Origin: Cytobacillus horneckiae
GTDB taxonomy: Bacteria > Bacillota > Bacilli > Bacillales > Cytobacillaceae
Length of the DNA: 64,000 nucleotides
Direction: 5' to 3'
Assembly (NCBI RefSeq): GCF_002835735.1
Contig: NZ_PISD01000011.1
Coordinates: forward strand, 30,602 to 94,601
The first letter of the stretch is position 1. Every line of letters begins with the position of its first letter. The translations under genes were made by a program, and so were the position numbers. The notes beneath the pieces were generated by a model that saw only the letters and a program-made list of their open reading frames with translations, made no database searches and was not told the origin of the DNA. This document shows positions 1 to 9,793 of this stretch, piece by piece.

Positions 1-486
1 CATATAATCTCTGCTCTCACACTCTTCTATAAATCCATTCAAAAATTCATTTTGTTTATCCCATTCATTTATCGTATTATCGTAATGCTCTTCTCTATCT
101 TCCTTGTTAATTGGAATATCCTTTACAGATAAAACATGCAGTCTTGCGAGCTCCCTGAACATTTGCTGATGGCGTTCAAATCTGTTTTCCTTCTCTTCAT
201 TTGCCATCCATGGCATTAAATAATAGAGCTCAGTGCTTTGAAGAACCGCATATCGCCCGTCGACCGTAGGATAGATAGGAACGATGCGATTGTATCCTTT
301 TTGATAGAGCGTTTGAATATTTTTAATAAAATCTGCCCCATGGTGAGGACTTATTTTCTTTAATGCAAAGACGCCTTTATTGGCATAAACCTTTTGCACT
401 CTGCCAAAGTCTTCGATAAAATTTGGTTCTACAGCATAATGGCGTAAAATATGTCCGTATTTCATTAAACGATTCTCTTTCTCCAT
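1..486 (-). CDS. ysxE: YsxE-like spore coat protein (CotS family), 5' part only
   Basis: The reading frame is open from an ATG at 486 to the window edge, giving 162 N-terminal residues. The translation starts MEKENRLMKYGHILRHYAV and contains ALKKIS and LMPWMANEE, which resemble the kinase-fold CotS/YutH/YsxE family of spore coat proteins. The gene follows spoVID by about 115 bp, exactly where ysxE lies in B. subtilis, and that position carries much of the assignment. The ribosome binding site is weak (GAGAGTGG about 8 nt upstream); an alternative ATG lies seven codons inside. A structural role in the coat is expected from the family; no catalytic site can be judged because the C-terminal half is outside the window. 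Confidence 0.75.
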   Translation of the reverse strand, partial: MEKENRLMKYGHILRHYAVEPNFIEDFGRVQKVYANKGVFALKKISPHHGADFIKNIQTLYQKGYNRIVPIYPTVDGRYAVLQSTELYYLMPWMANEEKENRFERHQQMFRELARLHVLSVKDIPINKEDREEHYDNTINEWDKQNEFLNGFIEECESRDYM

Positions 487-600
487 TAGAACCACTCTCT
501 TTCAAAATGGCCAATTATGAGTGGCTTGAAAAATTACCGCCACAAAAATATAAAGAGCTGAGCAGACCAAAGCTGATCTGCTCAGATGAAAGATACGTTG

Positions 601-2112
601 CTAATAACTCGTTACCGTTGCCGGGATATATAATGCCTGACCTTCATAAACATCCTGGTTAATTTCAAGATTATTCACTCGAAGCAATGTTTGCGGTGAG
701 ATGTCGTATCTTTCTGCAATGATATCAATTGTGTCATCCTGCTGTACGATACAAACTTTCAATTTAGTGACTTCCACTTCTTCCTCTTTTCTCGCAAAGA
801 ATTCAGTCAGACTCATCCCTTTTTTACTCTTTTTCTTTTTCACCTGCTTTTCTTCCTCATGTGAAGAAGATTCCACTAATACAGCTTCTTCTTCGTGTAC
901 GGATTTTACCTCTTCTACAAACGATTCTTCTTCTACAGGCTTAACCTCAAAAATTTCCTTTGCTTCAAGCTTTTTTTCTTCATATCGCTGGCTCATAAAT
1001 GAAACTTCAGGCATCTGTGCTGGCGACTCTTCAAACTCTTCATCTGGCAGAGATCTGCTTAAAACCGGTTCCTCTTTTACTATTTCCGGCTCTTCCTTTC
1101 CCTCTGCACTCAATGGCTTGAAATTCTTCGGTTCTTCTTTTGAATGAGATTGATTTAAAACCGGTTCCTCTTTTATCTTCTCAGACTGTTTCCTCGCCTC
1201 AACTACAAATGGCTCTAGACTCTTTGGTTCTTCCTCTTGGAAATTTGATTGATTTAAAACTGGTTCCTCTTTTACTTTCTCAGGCTGTTTCCTCTCCTCT
1301 ACAATAAACGGCTCTAGACTCTTTGGTTCTTCCTCTTGGAAATGAGATTGATTTAAAATTGGTTCCTCTTTTATTTTCTCAGGCTGCTTCCTCGCCTCTA
1401 CAATAAACGGCTCTAGACTCTTTGGTTCTTCCTCTTGGAAATGAGATTGATTTAAAATTGGTTCCTCTTTTATTTTCTCAGGCTGTTTCCTCGCCTCCGC
1501 AGCAAATGGTTCAAACTCTTCTGAGCCATCCTCTTCTGGAGCTAAGCTGAAACTAATTTCAGTTTTTTCTTCTTCTGTTTCTTGAAGTTCATCATTTGGC
1601 TCTTCCACACCATTAAACCTGGGGGCTGATTCGAATTCCAGAACATTATTTTCTTCCTCCTGAACCGCTACATGCTGTTGATCACCATATAAACCTGTAA
1701 TAGTCAAATTTGCATTTAGCTTCATGCAGCTGCGCTCAGGGAATACATAATCAAATGATTCAACCTCTACATCGATGTCATTGATGCTTTCAATTCTATT
1801 ATTTGGTATGGTTATATCGACAGGAAAATAATGTGTAAACTCACAAACGCCTTCATCTCTTTCCTCAACTGTTTGAATAAATCTTAATGTTGAAACAGAC
1901 CCATTATCACTTTCATTAACAGATGACGCATCGCGATGATATTCGCCTGTTAATTCAAGAGCTCCTTGAATGGTTACATATTGCTCACTTTCCTGGATCG
2001 TTATATTTGGGTCAAGCGAAATCGAAATTAATTGAGATACTTCCTGTCCTTTTTGAAACCAAACAGACTCTTCTAATGAAAATCGCAAGCACGATGGATT
2101 TCCTTGAGACAA
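601..2112 (-). CDS. spoVID: Stage VI sporulation protein D (SpoVID), spore coat encasement
   Basis: SpoVID sits on the forespore surface and is needed for the coat to encase the spore. The N-terminal half (LRFSLEESVWFQKGQEV and following, to about residue 150) matches the conserved SpoVID region. A Glu/Lys/Pro-rich middle carries a tandem repeat (residues about 198-357). The C-terminus is a LysM domain (about residues 453-497, VCIVQQDDTIDIIAERYDI). I chose the TTG at 2112, giving 503 residues, because GAGAGGAGGAG lies 5-7 nt upstream and this makes the N-terminus agree with B. subtilis; the longer frame from 2139 would put that ribosome binding site inside the coding region. It lies downstream of the haem operon, separated by a terminator and a 500-bp gap, so it is probably transcribed on its own with ysxE. 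Confidence 0.9.
   Translation of the reverse strand: MSQGNPSCLRFSLEESVWFQKGQEVSQLISISLDPNITIQESEQYVTIQGALELTGEYHRDASSVNESDNGSVSTLRFIQTVEERDEGVCEFTHYFPVDITIPNNRIESINDIDVEVESFDYVFPERSCMKLNANLTITGLYGDQQHVAVQEEENNVLEFESAPRFNGVEEPNDELQETEEEKTEISFSLAPEEDGSEEFEPFAAEARKQPEKIKEEPILNQSHFQEEEPKSLEPFIVEARKQPEKIKEEPILNQSHFQEEEPKSLEPFIVEERKQPEKVKEEPVLNQSNFQEEEPKSLEPFVVEARKQSEKIKEEPVLNQSHSKEEPKNFKPLSAEGKEEPEIVKEEPVLSRSLPDEEFEESPAQMPEVSFMSQRYEEKKLEAKEIFEVKPVEEESFVEEVKSVHEEEAVLVESSSHEEEKQVKKKKSKKGMSLTEFFARKEEEVEVTKLKVCIVQQDDTIDIIAERYDISPQTLLRVNNLEINQDVYEGQALYIPATVTSY
1042..1521 (-). repeat. Tandem 33-residue (99-bp) repeat array inside spoVID
   Basis: About five copies of a 33-residue unit run in tandem in the central region of SpoVID. 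Each has the pattern EEEPKSLEPF-x-VEARKQ followed by PEKIKEEPILNQSHFQ. The middle three copies are nearly identical at DNA level; the first and last are diverged or partial. The near identity suggests recent expansion by slippage or unequal recombination. The unit is acidic and proline-rich, as expected for an extended linker between the N-terminal domain and LysM. Confidence 0.9.
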
Positions 2113-2638
2113 AGCGACTCCTCCTCTCATATCTTTCACGTGTATAAATCACTATGTCATTTACACTTTATGAATAAGTTAAATTAATTATGATTAATTT
2201 GGAATAATATTGGGTTGATCAGCTTTGGATCGCAGTATATACGATCGGATTGCCATTTAAAGTGAAGTGGACTGCTTTCTTTTACGTGTTCGTCACTTTA
2301 TTGGCTGTTTAATGTGACGAGTCTCAAAAGAAAAAGAGAATTTATCATTTTATTTGGGTTAGTGCAGTGCAAAAGGTTTAACTGTATTTTTTTCACATCT
2401 GAAAAATCATTTCCCCCGCTTTTGTACTGGCAATTTTCCAGAAAATTTGTGCCAGCTGTTGGAGTTATTACTCTTAAATTCACCAACACAATGAGAACAT
2501 TTGCCTACACCCTATTCAGCAACTATAGTTCGTCCCATAATATTGCCGATAACCCACTTTCTCTTTGTTGTTTTGCTATTTTAATATGCAGCTCTGCCAA
2601 TTTGATAACACCTTTCCTTGATTCAGTTTCTTTTGCAT
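2113..2638. other. Intergenic region between the haem operon and spoVID
   Basis: About 525 bp lies between the haem operon terminator and the spoVID start. It must hold the spoVID promoter, expected to be sporulation-specific, but I could not find a convincing sigma-E site. A weak inverted repeat (CGTCAC...GTGACG) lies near 2290-2322. Several short open frames on both strands lack ribosome binding sites and I do not call them genes. Confidence 0.5.
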
Positions 2639-2667
2639 AAAAAAACACCCATCAAATGATAGGTGTT
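2639..2667 (-). terminator. Rho-independent terminator of the hem operon
   Basis: A 10-bp stem (AACACCTATC/GATGGGTGTT with one wobble) with a 4-nt loop is followed on the minus strand by seven T residues, 9 bp beyond the hemL stop codon. Confidence 0.9.
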
Positions 2668-2675
2668 CCTCTCAA

Positions 2676-3962
2676 TTATTTTAGCTTTGAAAATGCCGCT
2701 TCTGCTGCTATGATTGTTTTTTCTATGTCCTCATCAGTAAGGGCCGTTGATAGGAATAACCCTTCAAATTGAGATGGCGGCAGGAATACGCCGTTATTCG
2801 CCATTTCACGATAATATGAAGCAAAAAATTCCAGATTGGATGTTCTTGCTTTTTCATAATTGATGACGTCTTCGTTTGTGAAGAAAATGCCAATCATAGA
2901 GCCTGCACGATTAATCGTATGAGGGATGCCATATTTTTCTGCAGCCGTTCTTAATCCAAGTTCAAGCTTATCTGCTTTTTTGCCGAATTCTTCATAGCTT
3001 TCAGGAGTCAGCTGGCTAAGTGTTGCAAGGCCGGCTGCCATTGCAAGCGGATTGCCTGATAGTGTACCGGCCTGATAAATCGGACCACTTGGAGCAATCT
3101 GTTCCATTATTTCTTTTTTACCGCCGTAAGCACCTACCGGCAGTCCGCCGCCGATGACTTTTCCAAGGCAAGTAATATCAGGTGTTACGCCGAAATAGCC
3201 TTGTGCGCAATTGTAGCCAACGCGGAACCCTGTCATCACTTCATCAAAGATTAATAACGAACCGTATTCTGCCGTAATCTCTCTTAATCCTTCCAAGAAG
3301 CCTTCTTGTGGTGGGACAACCCCCATATTGCCTGCAACAGGTTCAACAATGACACCTGCAATATCATCGCCGAATTGTTCAAACGCATATTTTACACTAT
3401 CTAAGTCATTGTAAGGAACTGTAATTGTATTCTTAGCAGTTCCTTCTGGTACACCTGGGCTATCTGGCAGACCTAATGTAGCCACTCCAGAGCCCGCTTT
3501 AATTAATAATGAGTCACCATGGCCATGATAACAACCTTCAAATTTAAGAATTTTATTGCGCCCAGTATAGCCGCGAGCAAGGCGCAGTGCACTCATGGTA
3601 GCTTCAGTACCAGATGAAACCATCCGAACAATTTCAATCGAAGGTACACGTTCAATGACAAGCTGAGCCAGCTCATTTTCAATTAAAGTTGGTGCGCCAA
3701 AGCTTGTCCCGCTCTCAGCTACCTTTTTTACCGCTGCGACAACCTGCTCATTGGCATGGCCTAAAATGAGCGGCCCCCATGAAAGCACATAGTCAATATA
3801 TTCATTACCATCAATATCATAGATTTTAGATCCTTTTCCTTTTTCCATAAAAATTGGATCCATATCAACAGATTTAAAAGCACGAACAGGTGAATTTACT
3901 CCACCCGGCATGAACTTGACAGCCTCTTTGAAGGCTGCAGCTGATTTCTCATAAGAACGCAT
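2676..3962 (-). CDS. hemL: Glutamate-1-semialdehyde 2,1-aminomutase
   Basis: HemL is the PLP enzyme that isomerises glutamate-1-semialdehyde to 5-aminolevulinate in the C5 pathway. The 428-residue protein is full length. The Schiff-base lysine is K268 in [13 protein letters not shown], the PLP phosphate-binding [10 protein letters not shown] is at about 116-125, and the class III aminotransferase signature around [10 protein letters not shown] is at about 238-247. It starts with ATG preceded by AGAGGGA. It is the last gene of the hemAXCDBL operon, 18 bp after hemB, and is followed directly by a terminator. Sporulating Bacillus often carry a second paralog (GsaB); the position in the hem operon identifies this one as HemL. 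Confidence 0.97.
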   Translation of the reverse strand: MRSYEKSAAAFKEAVKFMPGGVNSPVRAFKSVDMDPIFMEKGKGSKIYDIDGNEYIDYVLSWGPLILGHANEQVVAAVKKVAESGTSFGAPTLIENELAQLVIERVPSIEIVRMVSSGTEATMSALRLARGYTGRNKILKFEGCYHGHGDSLLIKAGSGVATLGLPDSPGVPEGTAKNTITVPYNDLDSVKYAFEQFGDDIAGVIVEPVAGNMGVVPPQEGFLEGLREITAEYGSLLIFDEVMTGFRVGYNCAQGYFGVTPDITCLGKVIGGGLPVGAYGGKKEIMEQIAPSGPIYQAGTLSGNPLAMAAGLATLSQLTPESYEEFGKKADKLELGLRTAAEKYGIPHTINRAGSMIGIFFTNEDVINYEKARTSNLEFFASYYREMANNGVFLPPSQFEGLFLSTALTDEDIEKTIIAAEAAFSKLK

Positions 3963-3980
3963 ACTATCCCTCTTTTCGTT

Positions 3981-4961
3981 TTATTTTTGCTCTTGCAGCC
4001 ATCTTGCCGCATCTTTCGCATGGTAAGTAATAATCAAGTCGCAGCCAGCACGCTTCATGCCTGTCAGCATTTCAAGTACAATTCTTTCCTCATCAATCCA
4101 GCCGTTTTGCGCTGCAGCTTTTACCATCGAATATTCACCACTTACATTGTAGATGACAAGTGGAAGATTAATATTATTTTTCACATCGCGAACGATATCT
4201 AGATAAGGCAATCCCGGTTTTACAATTAAAAAGTCTGCGCCCTCCATTAAATCAGACTCTGCTTCTCTTAGAGCTTCTAGACGATTAGCCGGATCCATTT
4301 GGTAAGCTTTACGATCACCGAACTGCGGTGTGCTGTCAGCTGCGTCCCGGAATGGACCGTAAAATGCTGAGGCATATTTAACAGCATAGGACATGACAGG
4401 TACATGAGAAAAACCAGCTTCATCAAGCCCCGCACGAATGGCTACAGTGAAACCATCCATCATATTGGATGGGGCAATGATATCTGCTCCAGCTTTCGCT
4501 TGACTAACGGCTGTTTGCACTAGCAGCTCAAGCGAGGCATCATTTAGCACTTCACCATTTTCGATTAATCCGCAATGACCGTGATCTGTATATTCGCACA
4601 GACAAGTATCCGCCACCACGATGATTTCAGGATATTTTTCTTTAATAAATCTTGTAGCCTCCTGAACAATGCCGTGATCGTGATACGCTTGAGTACCGCA
4701 ATCATCTTTTTCCAGCGGTATGCCAAATAGTAATACAGATTTAATACCTAAAGAAACAACCTCATCCATCTCTTCTGCCAAATGATCTAATGACAGATTA
4801 AACACCCCGGGCATCGATTTAATTTCTTTTTTAATATCCTTGCCTTCAGCGACAAAAATAGGATAAATAAAATCATTTACATGCAAATCTGTTTCCCGAA
4901 CTAAACTTCTCATATTTTCTGTTTGACGAAGACGTCTATGACGATTAAATTGTAAATCCAT
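3981..4961 (-). CDS. hemB: Delta-aminolevulinic acid dehydratase (porphobilinogen synthase)
   Basis: HemB condenses two 5-aminolevulinate molecules into porphobilinogen in the cytoplasm. The 326-residue protein has the two active-site lysines, K195 (SYAVKYAS) and K248 (LIVKPG). It also has the zinc-type cysteine cluster C120, C122 and C130 in [14 protein letters not shown], so a catalytic-zinc enzyme rather than a magnesium-only type is expected. It lies between hemD (11 bp upstream) and hemL (18 bp downstream) and is surely cotranscribed. Confidence 0.97.
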   Translation of the reverse strand: MDLQFNRHRRLRQTENMRSLVRETDLHVNDFIYPIFVAEGKDIKKEIKSMPGVFNLSLDHLAEEMDEVVSLGIKSVLLFGIPLEKDDCGTQAYHDHGIVQEATRFIKEKYPEIIVVADTCLCEYTDHGHCGLIENGEVLNDASLELLVQTAVSQAKAGADIIAPSNMMDGFTVAIRAGLDEAGFSHVPVMSYAVKYASAFYGPFRDAADSTPQFGDRKAYQMDPANRLEALREAESDLMEGADFLIVKPGLPYLDIVRDVKNNINLPLVIYNVSGEYSMVKAAAQNGWIDEERIVLEMLTGMKRAGCDLIITYHAKDAARWLQEQK

Positions 4962-4972
4962 TAAAACCCCTC

Positions 4973-5737
4973 CTAGTGATTGATATATGTAATAATACTT
5001 TTTAATAAATCATGAACAGTATACGAATCAGGCATTGCGTGAACCGTTAGTCCTTGTTCAACCGCCCTCTCCTTTGATACTGGACCGATGCAGCCAATTA
5101 TGCAATGCTTTATCTGCTTTTCGAGATGACCGTCCCTGACTACATGCATAAAATGATTAATGGTGGATGGGCTAGTAAAAAGCAGAATATCGATTTCTTT
5201 CCGCGCTATTTTTTCATGAAGCAGTTTCTTGCTTTCTTGTGGAAAAAAAGTTTCATAAATAACTAGCTCTTCAACATCGGCTCCATGCTCAGCTAATCCC
5301 TGCTTAATATATTCTCTTGCCAAATTCCCTTTTGGCAGCAAAATATTGGTGCCTTCAGCCACTTGTTCAGCAAATTCTTCTACAAAGCTTTCAGCCACAA
5401 ACACTTTCGGAATAAAGTCTGCATGATAGCCGTATTTTCTTAACGTCTTTTCTGTTTTCTTGCCTATCACTGCAATTCGCGGGAGATTCGCAGAAGCATC
5501 TTTTGCTGAAAAGAAAATATCGACTGTTACGCTGCTTGTGAAAATGAGCCAGTCAAATTTTTCTAAGTCAATACTGTCTATATGTTTTGCTATGCTTGTT
5601 GGCCTAAAAGCAATAAGAGGGATTTCCACTGGCAATCCCCCATATTCCTTTATTAAAGCAGAGACAGGCTTAGATTGATCCTTCCCACGCGGCACTAAAA
5701 CGGACATTCCTTTAAGCGTCCTCACTGCCGAGTTCAC
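4973..5737 (-). CDS. hemD: Uroporphyrinogen-III synthase
   Basis: HemD cyclises hydroxymethylbilane with inversion of ring D to give uroporphyrinogen III. The 254-residue protein has the weakly conserved two-domain HemD fold, with recognisable segments VLVPRGKDQ near the N-terminus, [15 protein letters not shown] and [14 protein letters not shown], and the family-typical [17 protein letters not shown]. It begins with GTG at 5737, overlapping the hemC stop by 4 bp (GTGA), which implies translational coupling. An internal ATG ten codons later is the alternative start. Sequence conservation of HemD is low in general, so position between hemC and hemB carries much of the weight. Confidence 0.93.
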   Translation of the reverse strand: MNSAVRTLKGMSVLVPRGKDQSKPVSALIKEYGGLPVEIPLIAFRPTSIAKHIDSIDLEKFDWLIFTSSVTVDIFFSAKDASANLPRIAVIGKKTEKTLRKYGYHADFIPKVFVAESFVEEFAEQVAEGTNILLPKGNLAREYIKQGLAEHGADVEELVIYETFFPQESKKLLHEKIARKEIDILLFTSPSTINHFMHVVRDGHLEKQIKHCIIGCIGPVSKERAVEQGLTVHAMPDSYTVHDLLKSIITYINH

Positions 5738-6669
5738 TGACCATCAAGCTCCTCTTTTACACGGTCAATCAATTCCTTTGCCCCCATTTGTGAAAGCCTG
5801 TCTGCCACTGCATAGCCAATTTCTTCAGGAGAAGTCCCGCTGACCATCTCTTTATAAATTGTTTGACCATCAGGTGAGCCTACAAGACCAGTTAGAACAA
5901 TCTCTTCATTGTCAGATACTGTTGCAAAGCCAGCGATTGGCACTTGGCAGCCGCCTTCCATCTTATTTAAAAAGGCGCGTTCAGCAAGAACGGTTTGACT
6001 TGTTTTCTCACATGTGAATTTCTCTAGTATTCCAAGAAGCTCTTCATCTTCTGCGCGGCATTCGATTGATAATGCCCCTTGCCCCACCGCTGGCAAGCAA
6101 ATATCTGGATCAATAAATTCGGTCACAATATCCTTCGCCCACCCCATTCTTGAGAGTCCGGCTGCAGCAAGAATAATTGCGTCGTAGTCTTCTGTTTCCA
6201 GCTTTGCTAAACGTGTATCAATATTTCCTCTTATCCACTTAATTTCTAAATCAGGTCTTCTCGCTAAAATTTGAGAGCCCCTTCTCAAACTGCTTGTACC
6301 TACAACAGAACCAGGCTTCAAGTCAGCCAGCTTTACATGATTTTTTGAAACCAGCGCATCGCGGTGATCTTCTCTTTCAGGTATACAGCCTATTGTTAAT
6401 CCTTCCGGTAAAACAGCAGGCATATCCTTCATGCTATGTACAGCCATATCAATTTCTTTATCTAGCATTGCCTGCTCAATCTCTTTTACAAATAGGCCTT
6501 TTCCTCCAACCTTGGAAAGCGTGACATCAAGAATTTTATCTCCTTTTGTTACAATTTCCTTTACTTCAAAATCAACGGTAGGATCGATGCTTTTTAATTG
6601 CTCAATCACCCAATTTGTTTGTGTTAATGCTAGTTTACTTCTTCTAGAACCAACAATGATTTTTCTCAT
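5734..6669 (-). CDS. hemC: Porphobilinogen deaminase (hydroxymethylbilane synthase)
   Basis: HemC polymerises four porphobilinogen units to hydroxymethylbilane on a covalent dipyrromethane cofactor. The cofactor cysteine is C241 in [11 protein letters not shown], and the substrate-binding arginines lie in [12 protein letters not shown] and [10 protein letters not shown] start the gene at ATG 6669 (311 residues): GGAGG lies 6 nt upstream and the protein then begins [15 protein letters not shown] as in relatives. The 25 extra codons available upstream have no homology feel. It is 95 bp downstream of hemX and overlaps hemD by 4 bp. Confidence 0.96.
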   Translation of the reverse strand: MRKIIVGSRRSKLALTQTNWVIEQLKSIDPTVDFEVKEIVTKGDKILDVTLSKVGGKGLFVKEIEQAMLDKEIDMAVHSMKDMPAVLPEGLTIGCIPEREDHRDALVSKNHVKLADLKPGSVVGTSSLRRGSQILARRPDLEIKWIRGNIDTRLAKLETEDYDAIILAAAGLSRMGWAKDIVTEFIDPDICLPAVGQGALSIECRAEDEELLGILEKFTCEKTSQTVLAERAFLNKMEGGCQVPIAGFATVSDNEEIVLTGLVGSPDGQTIYKEMVSGTSPEEIGYAVADRLSQMGAKELIDRVKEELDGQ

Positions 6670-6764
6670 GACAGCCTCCATTAAAAAAATATATTGAAAC
6701 CCCACATTTCGAAGTTTTGAGTATCTCCAGTAGCTATTAATCATGAAATAGCCGTTTACTGCAG

Positions 6765-7598
6765 TTATTTATACCAGAAATGAAAAGAGGATAGTTTCCC
6801 GAATAAGAAAAAATTAATCATAACGACTAAAAATGAAGCGACATTCCATAATGCGAGTGATTTACCGCTCATTCCTCTTCCAACTTTGAGGTACAAATAA
6901 ATACTGTAAAGGGTAAGAACAAGTATCGACCCCAACACTTTAGAGTCAAGCCAAATCATCGCCGGCAGTTTAATATAAGCCCATTGTATACCTAGAATTA
7001 AGCTAATTACCAGCATTGGTACTCCGATTATGTTTAATACATAGGACATATGCTCTAGCTTTGAAAGGTCCGCAATCCTCAACAGTCTTGAGCCCCACTT
7101 CTTCCTTTTCAGCAAATCATACTGTATTAAATAGAGCAGAGAAAAGACAAATGACAGTGAAAAGGCGCCGTAAGATAATATCGCTACTGTAATGTGGAAA
7201 AATAATAATTCAGACATCAACCTGCTTGCTAATACTTCCGATTCAATTTGCATCGGAGCAAAAGTATGCAATGCCATGATGAAAAAACCAAGAACATTAG
7301 CAAAGAATACAATAAAATCTACCTTCATTAGCCTGTTGATTACTAGTGAAAATGTAATCAGGACCCATGCATAAAAATATAATCCTTCAAAAATTGTCAG
7401 GACTGGGAATCGACCAGTTTTCATCATATATAAAACTAAAAAAACGGTTTGTAATCCCCACACAAATGCAAGTAACCAGAAGGCAACTCTATTTGCCTTC
7501 CGGTTACTTGTTAAGAAGTCGATAAAATATAGTAAGACACTTAATGCATATAGAACCACTGTTAATTCATGCAAACGTGTCATATAGATTTCGAACAT
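6765..7598 (-). CDS. hemX: HemX, membrane protein lowering glutamyl-tRNA reductase level
   Basis: The 277-residue protein has about eight hydrophobic segments and belongs to the CcsA/CcmC-like cytochrome-assembly membrane family. In B. subtilis, HemX negatively affects the steady-state amount of HemA. Here it lies between hemA (14 bp upstream) and hemC, the usual place. The start at 7598 ([13 protein letters not shown]) is the only sensible one. No haem-handling WWD motif as in true CcsA is visible, in line with HemX being a regulator and not a cytochrome-c assembly factor. Confidence 0.92.
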   Translation of the reverse strand: MFEIYMTRLHELTVVLYALSVLLYFIDFLTSNRKANRVAFWLLAFVWGLQTVFLVLYMMKTGRFPVLTIFEGLYFYAWVLITFSLVINRLMKVDFIVFFANVLGFFIMALHTFAPMQIESEVLASRLMSELLFFHITVAILSYGAFSLSFVFSLLYLIQYDLLKRKKWGSRLLRIADLSKLEHMSYVLNIIGVPMLVISLILGIQWAYIKLPAMIWLDSKVLGSILVLTLYSIYLYLKVGRGMSGKSLALWNVASFLVVMINFFLFGKLSSFHFWYK

Positions 7599-7612
7599 GG
7601 ACAGTACCCCTT

Positions 7613-8953
7613 TTATGATTGAAAGGAAGCCTGGCGCGCTTTTGCAGTCGAGTGTTTACCTTGATCTTGATTGGTCTGCTGCGCTGCAACTAAATCTTCT
7701 ATATTAAAGATTTTTACGAAAAGGTCTAAAGCGTTATCAGCATCCTTTTGTCCTGCAAGTTCCTTCGCCTGCAAGATAGGATCCTTCAACATTTGATTGA
7801 CAATGCTTTTCGTATGCTTGCTTAATACCTTTTTATCACGATCACTCAAGTGCGGCAGCTTTCTTTCGATACTAGTCATTGTTTCAGCTTGAATCGCAAG
7901 CGCTTTCTCACGTAATGCAGATATGACAGGTACTACTCCTAATAAATTTAACCACTGTTTAAATTCTAGTATTTCTACTTCGATCATGAGCTGAATTTTT
8001 TCGGCAGCTTTTTTACGCTCTTGCAGGTTTGCTTCAACAATCCCTTCAAGGTCATCAATATCGTATAAGAAAACACTTTCTAAATCAGCCAGCAATGGGT
8101 CAAGATCTCGAGGGACAGCAATATCAACCATAAATAATGGCTTTCCTTTACGCATCTTTTCAACGTCAGCCATCATTTCTTTTGTTACCATATAATTTTT
8201 GGCGCCGGTTGAACTTATCACAATATCTGCTTCAATTAAAGCACATTGAAGCTCCTGTAAAAGTTTTGCTTGTCCTTCATAACGAGCAGCCAAATCTTTG
8301 GCTTTCTCAAATGTACGATTAATTACTGTAACTCTCGCCCCATTTGAATGCAAATTTTGAATCGCAAGCTCTCCCATTTTGCCTGCTCCTAGAATTAGGA
8401 CTTGTTTATTCTCAATTGAACCGAAAATTTTCTTTGCAAGCTCCACAGCTGCATAGCTGACAGACACAGCATTCGCGCCAATATCAGTTTCAGAATGCGC
8501 TCTTTTACCTAATGTCACGGCTTGTTTGAATAAATGATTAAATATAGTTCCGGTTGTGTTTTCAAGCTGCGCCTGTAGGAAACTTGTCCGAACCTGACCA
8601 AGAATTTGCGTTTCACCAAGCACCATTGAATTTAAGCCGCAGCTTACTTTAAATAAATGCTCAATTGCACCCTCTTGCTCATAAATAAACAAGAATGGAG
8701 AAAATTCACTTTGCTCTATATTAAACCATTTTGATAAAAATTCTTTAATATAGTATCGCCCTGTATGCAGCTGGTCTACAACCGCAAAAATCTCAGTACG
8801 ATTACATGTAGATAAAATGACATTTTCTAAGATGCTTTTCTTCTGTTGCAACGCCTGCATTGCTTCACCAAGCTGAGACGGCTCAAATGTTAACCGTTCT
8901 CTTATTTCTACAGGGGCAGTTTTATAATTTAGACCAACGACCACTATATGCAT
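7613..8953 (-). CDS. hemA: Glutamyl-tRNA reductase
   Basis: HemA reduces glutamyl-tRNA(Glu) to glutamate-1-semialdehyde, the first and controlled step of tetrapyrrole synthesis. The catalytic cysteine is C50 in [26 protein letters not shown] is the family signature, and the NADPH-binding Rossmann segment is [14 protein letters not shown] start at ATG 8953 (446 residues, [14 protein letters not shown]), because GGGGGGTC lies about 9 nt upstream; the longer frame would start at a TTG within that site. It is the first gene of hemAXCDBL, and the operator and promoter elements upstream are listed separately. Confidence 0.96.
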   Translation of the reverse strand: MHIVVVGLNYKTAPVEIRERLTFEPSQLGEAMQALQQKKSILENVILSTCNRTEIFAVVDQLHTGRYYIKEFLSKWFNIEQSEFSPFLFIYEQEGAIEHLFKVSCGLNSMVLGETQILGQVRTSFLQAQLENTTGTIFNHLFKQAVTLGKRAHSETDIGANAVSVSYAAVELAKKIFGSIENKQVLILGAGKMGELAIQNLHSNGARVTVINRTFEKAKDLAARYEGQAKLLQELQCALIEADIVISSTGAKNYMVTKEMMADVEKMRKGKPLFMVDIAVPRDLDPLLADLESVFLYDIDDLEGIVEANLQERKKAAEKIQLMIEVEILEFKQWLNLLGVVPVISALREKALAIQAETMTSIERKLPHLSDRDKKVLSKHTKSIVNQMLKDPILQAKELAGQKDADNALDLFVKIFNIEDLVAAQQTNQDQGKHSTAKARQASFQS

Positions 8954-8996
8954 TTTAAATAGACCCCCCAAATAAATTGCATAATCTTATAAGACC

Positions 8997-9005
8997 ATTA
9001 TATCA
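8997..9005 (-). promoter_or_regulatory. Candidate extended -10 promoter of hemA
   Basis: TGATATAAT on the minus strand is an extended -10 element (TGnTATAAT) that would start transcription about 35-40 nt before the hemA ATG. No good -35 accompanies it, which is tolerated in extended -10 promoters. Confidence 0.45.
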
Positions 9006-9118
9006 TTAGCTCATAATGCTTTGATGCAAAAATGTGAACAGATAATGAACACATATGTTAATATTAGAACAACTTCGTGTTCACTCACTTAGCATGCTAA
9101 ATTAAAAGCACACCTTGA

Positions 9119-9133
9119 TTATAACTATTATAA
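9119..9133. promoter_or_regulatory. PerR box-like operator between hemA and a divergent gene
   Basis: TTATAACTATTATAA differs at one position from the Per box consensus TTATAATnATTATAA. The hemAXCDBL operon is a known PerR target in B. subtilis, linking haem supply to peroxide stress (catalase needs haem). The box is about 115 bp from the extended -10 candidate for hemA, further than usual. Either a second, more distal hemA promoter exists or the site also serves the plus-strand gene at 9223. Confidence 0.6.
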
Positions 9134-9222
9134 TTTAATATTTATTTTAAAAATACTCCCTTATGTACCTTAACAAAAAATGATGACAGTTTCAAGTGAA
9201 CCTTTCTGGAAGTGGTGTATAA

Positions 9223-9708
9223 ATGAAAAAACAGCGAATTTTCCCTGGAGTCGTACTTATTGGTTTTGGTTTGTACTTTTTATTACAGCAAGCAAATATA
9301 GAAAGCTTGAAGCCATTTTTCACCTGGCCGACCCTTCTGCTCATTCTCGGTCTGGCATTTCTTATTCAGGCATATATCGGACGTGATTACGATGCGATAC
9401 TGCCTGGTGTTGTTTTGGCTGGTTTCGGCCTGCATTTTTTAATCGTCCATCGCCTTGCCATTTGGCCGGATCATATTGGAATATTCATTCTAATTATTTC
9501 ACTCGGCTTCTTACTTCGTCACTTAAAAACAGGCAATGGCCTTTTCCAAGGAATGTTATTCTTATTATTAGCCGTTATGCTGCTATTTTATGACAAAATC
9601 TTTTCGTCTCTCGGTGAATTTGGTAAAAGCGTTTCTTACATATGGAATTTCTGGCCGATATTATTCATATTAATCGGTTTCTATTTTCTCATTTCTAAAA
9701 AAAGATAG
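9223..9708 (+). CDS. Polytopic membrane protein with LiaF/DUF5668-like repeats
   Basis: The 161-residue protein is almost all hydrophobic, with about six transmembrane segments arranged as duplicated units: FPGVVLIGFGLYFLL and LPGVVLAGFGLHFLI each followed by a WP-containing hairpin. This pattern is that of the membrane part of LiaF-like and DUF5668 proteins. It lacks the C-terminal soluble domain of LiaF, and no LiaRS genes are nearby. GGAAGTGGTG precedes the ATG and a terminator follows. It is one of few plus-strand genes here, divergent from hemA, and has no counterpart at this place in B. subtilis. The function is unknown; an envelope-related role is only a guess. Confidence 0.75.
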   Translation: MKKQRIFPGVVLIGFGLYFLLQQANIESLKPFFTWPTLLLILGLAFLIQAYIGRDYDAILPGVVLAGFGLHFLIVHRLAIWPDHIGIFILIISLGFLLRHLKTGNGLFQGMLFLLLAVMLLFYDKIFSSLGEFGKSVSYIWNFWPILFILIGFYFLISKKR

Positions 9709-9758
9709 CAATATCAAAAGTTGCTCAGATATACTTTAGTTTTTTAGAAAGATTAATG

Positions 9759-9788
9759 AAGGGAATGATTCAAGATCATTCCCTTTTT
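9759..9788 (+). terminator. Terminator between convergent genes
   Basis: A perfect 11-bp stem (AAGGGAATGAT/ATCATTCCCTT) with a 5-nt loop is followed by T residues on the plus strand. It ends the 9223 gene and may also slow transcription coming from the ABC transporter on the other strand, where no T-tract follows. Confidence 0.85.
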
Positions 9789-9793
9789 ACATA

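Noticed and set aside
701..1147. 148-codon plus-strand frame within spoVID
   Set aside because: It is Ser/Thr-rich, the antisense shadow of the Glu/Lys-rich SpoVID repeats, with no ribosome binding site.
2314..2640. 108-codon plus-strand frame between spoVID and hemL
   Set aside because: It has no ribosome binding site, runs to the hem terminator and shows no protein-family features.
2521..2646. 41-codon minus-strand frame beginning at a GTG inside the hem terminator
   Set aside because: The reading (ending LSAILWDEL) looks somewhat protein-like, but the start is in the terminator arm and lacks a ribosome binding site; at most a relic.
6670..6744. N-terminal extension of hemC by 25 codons
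   Set aside because: The ATG at 6669 has GGAGG at the right distance and aligns with known HemC; the extension does not.
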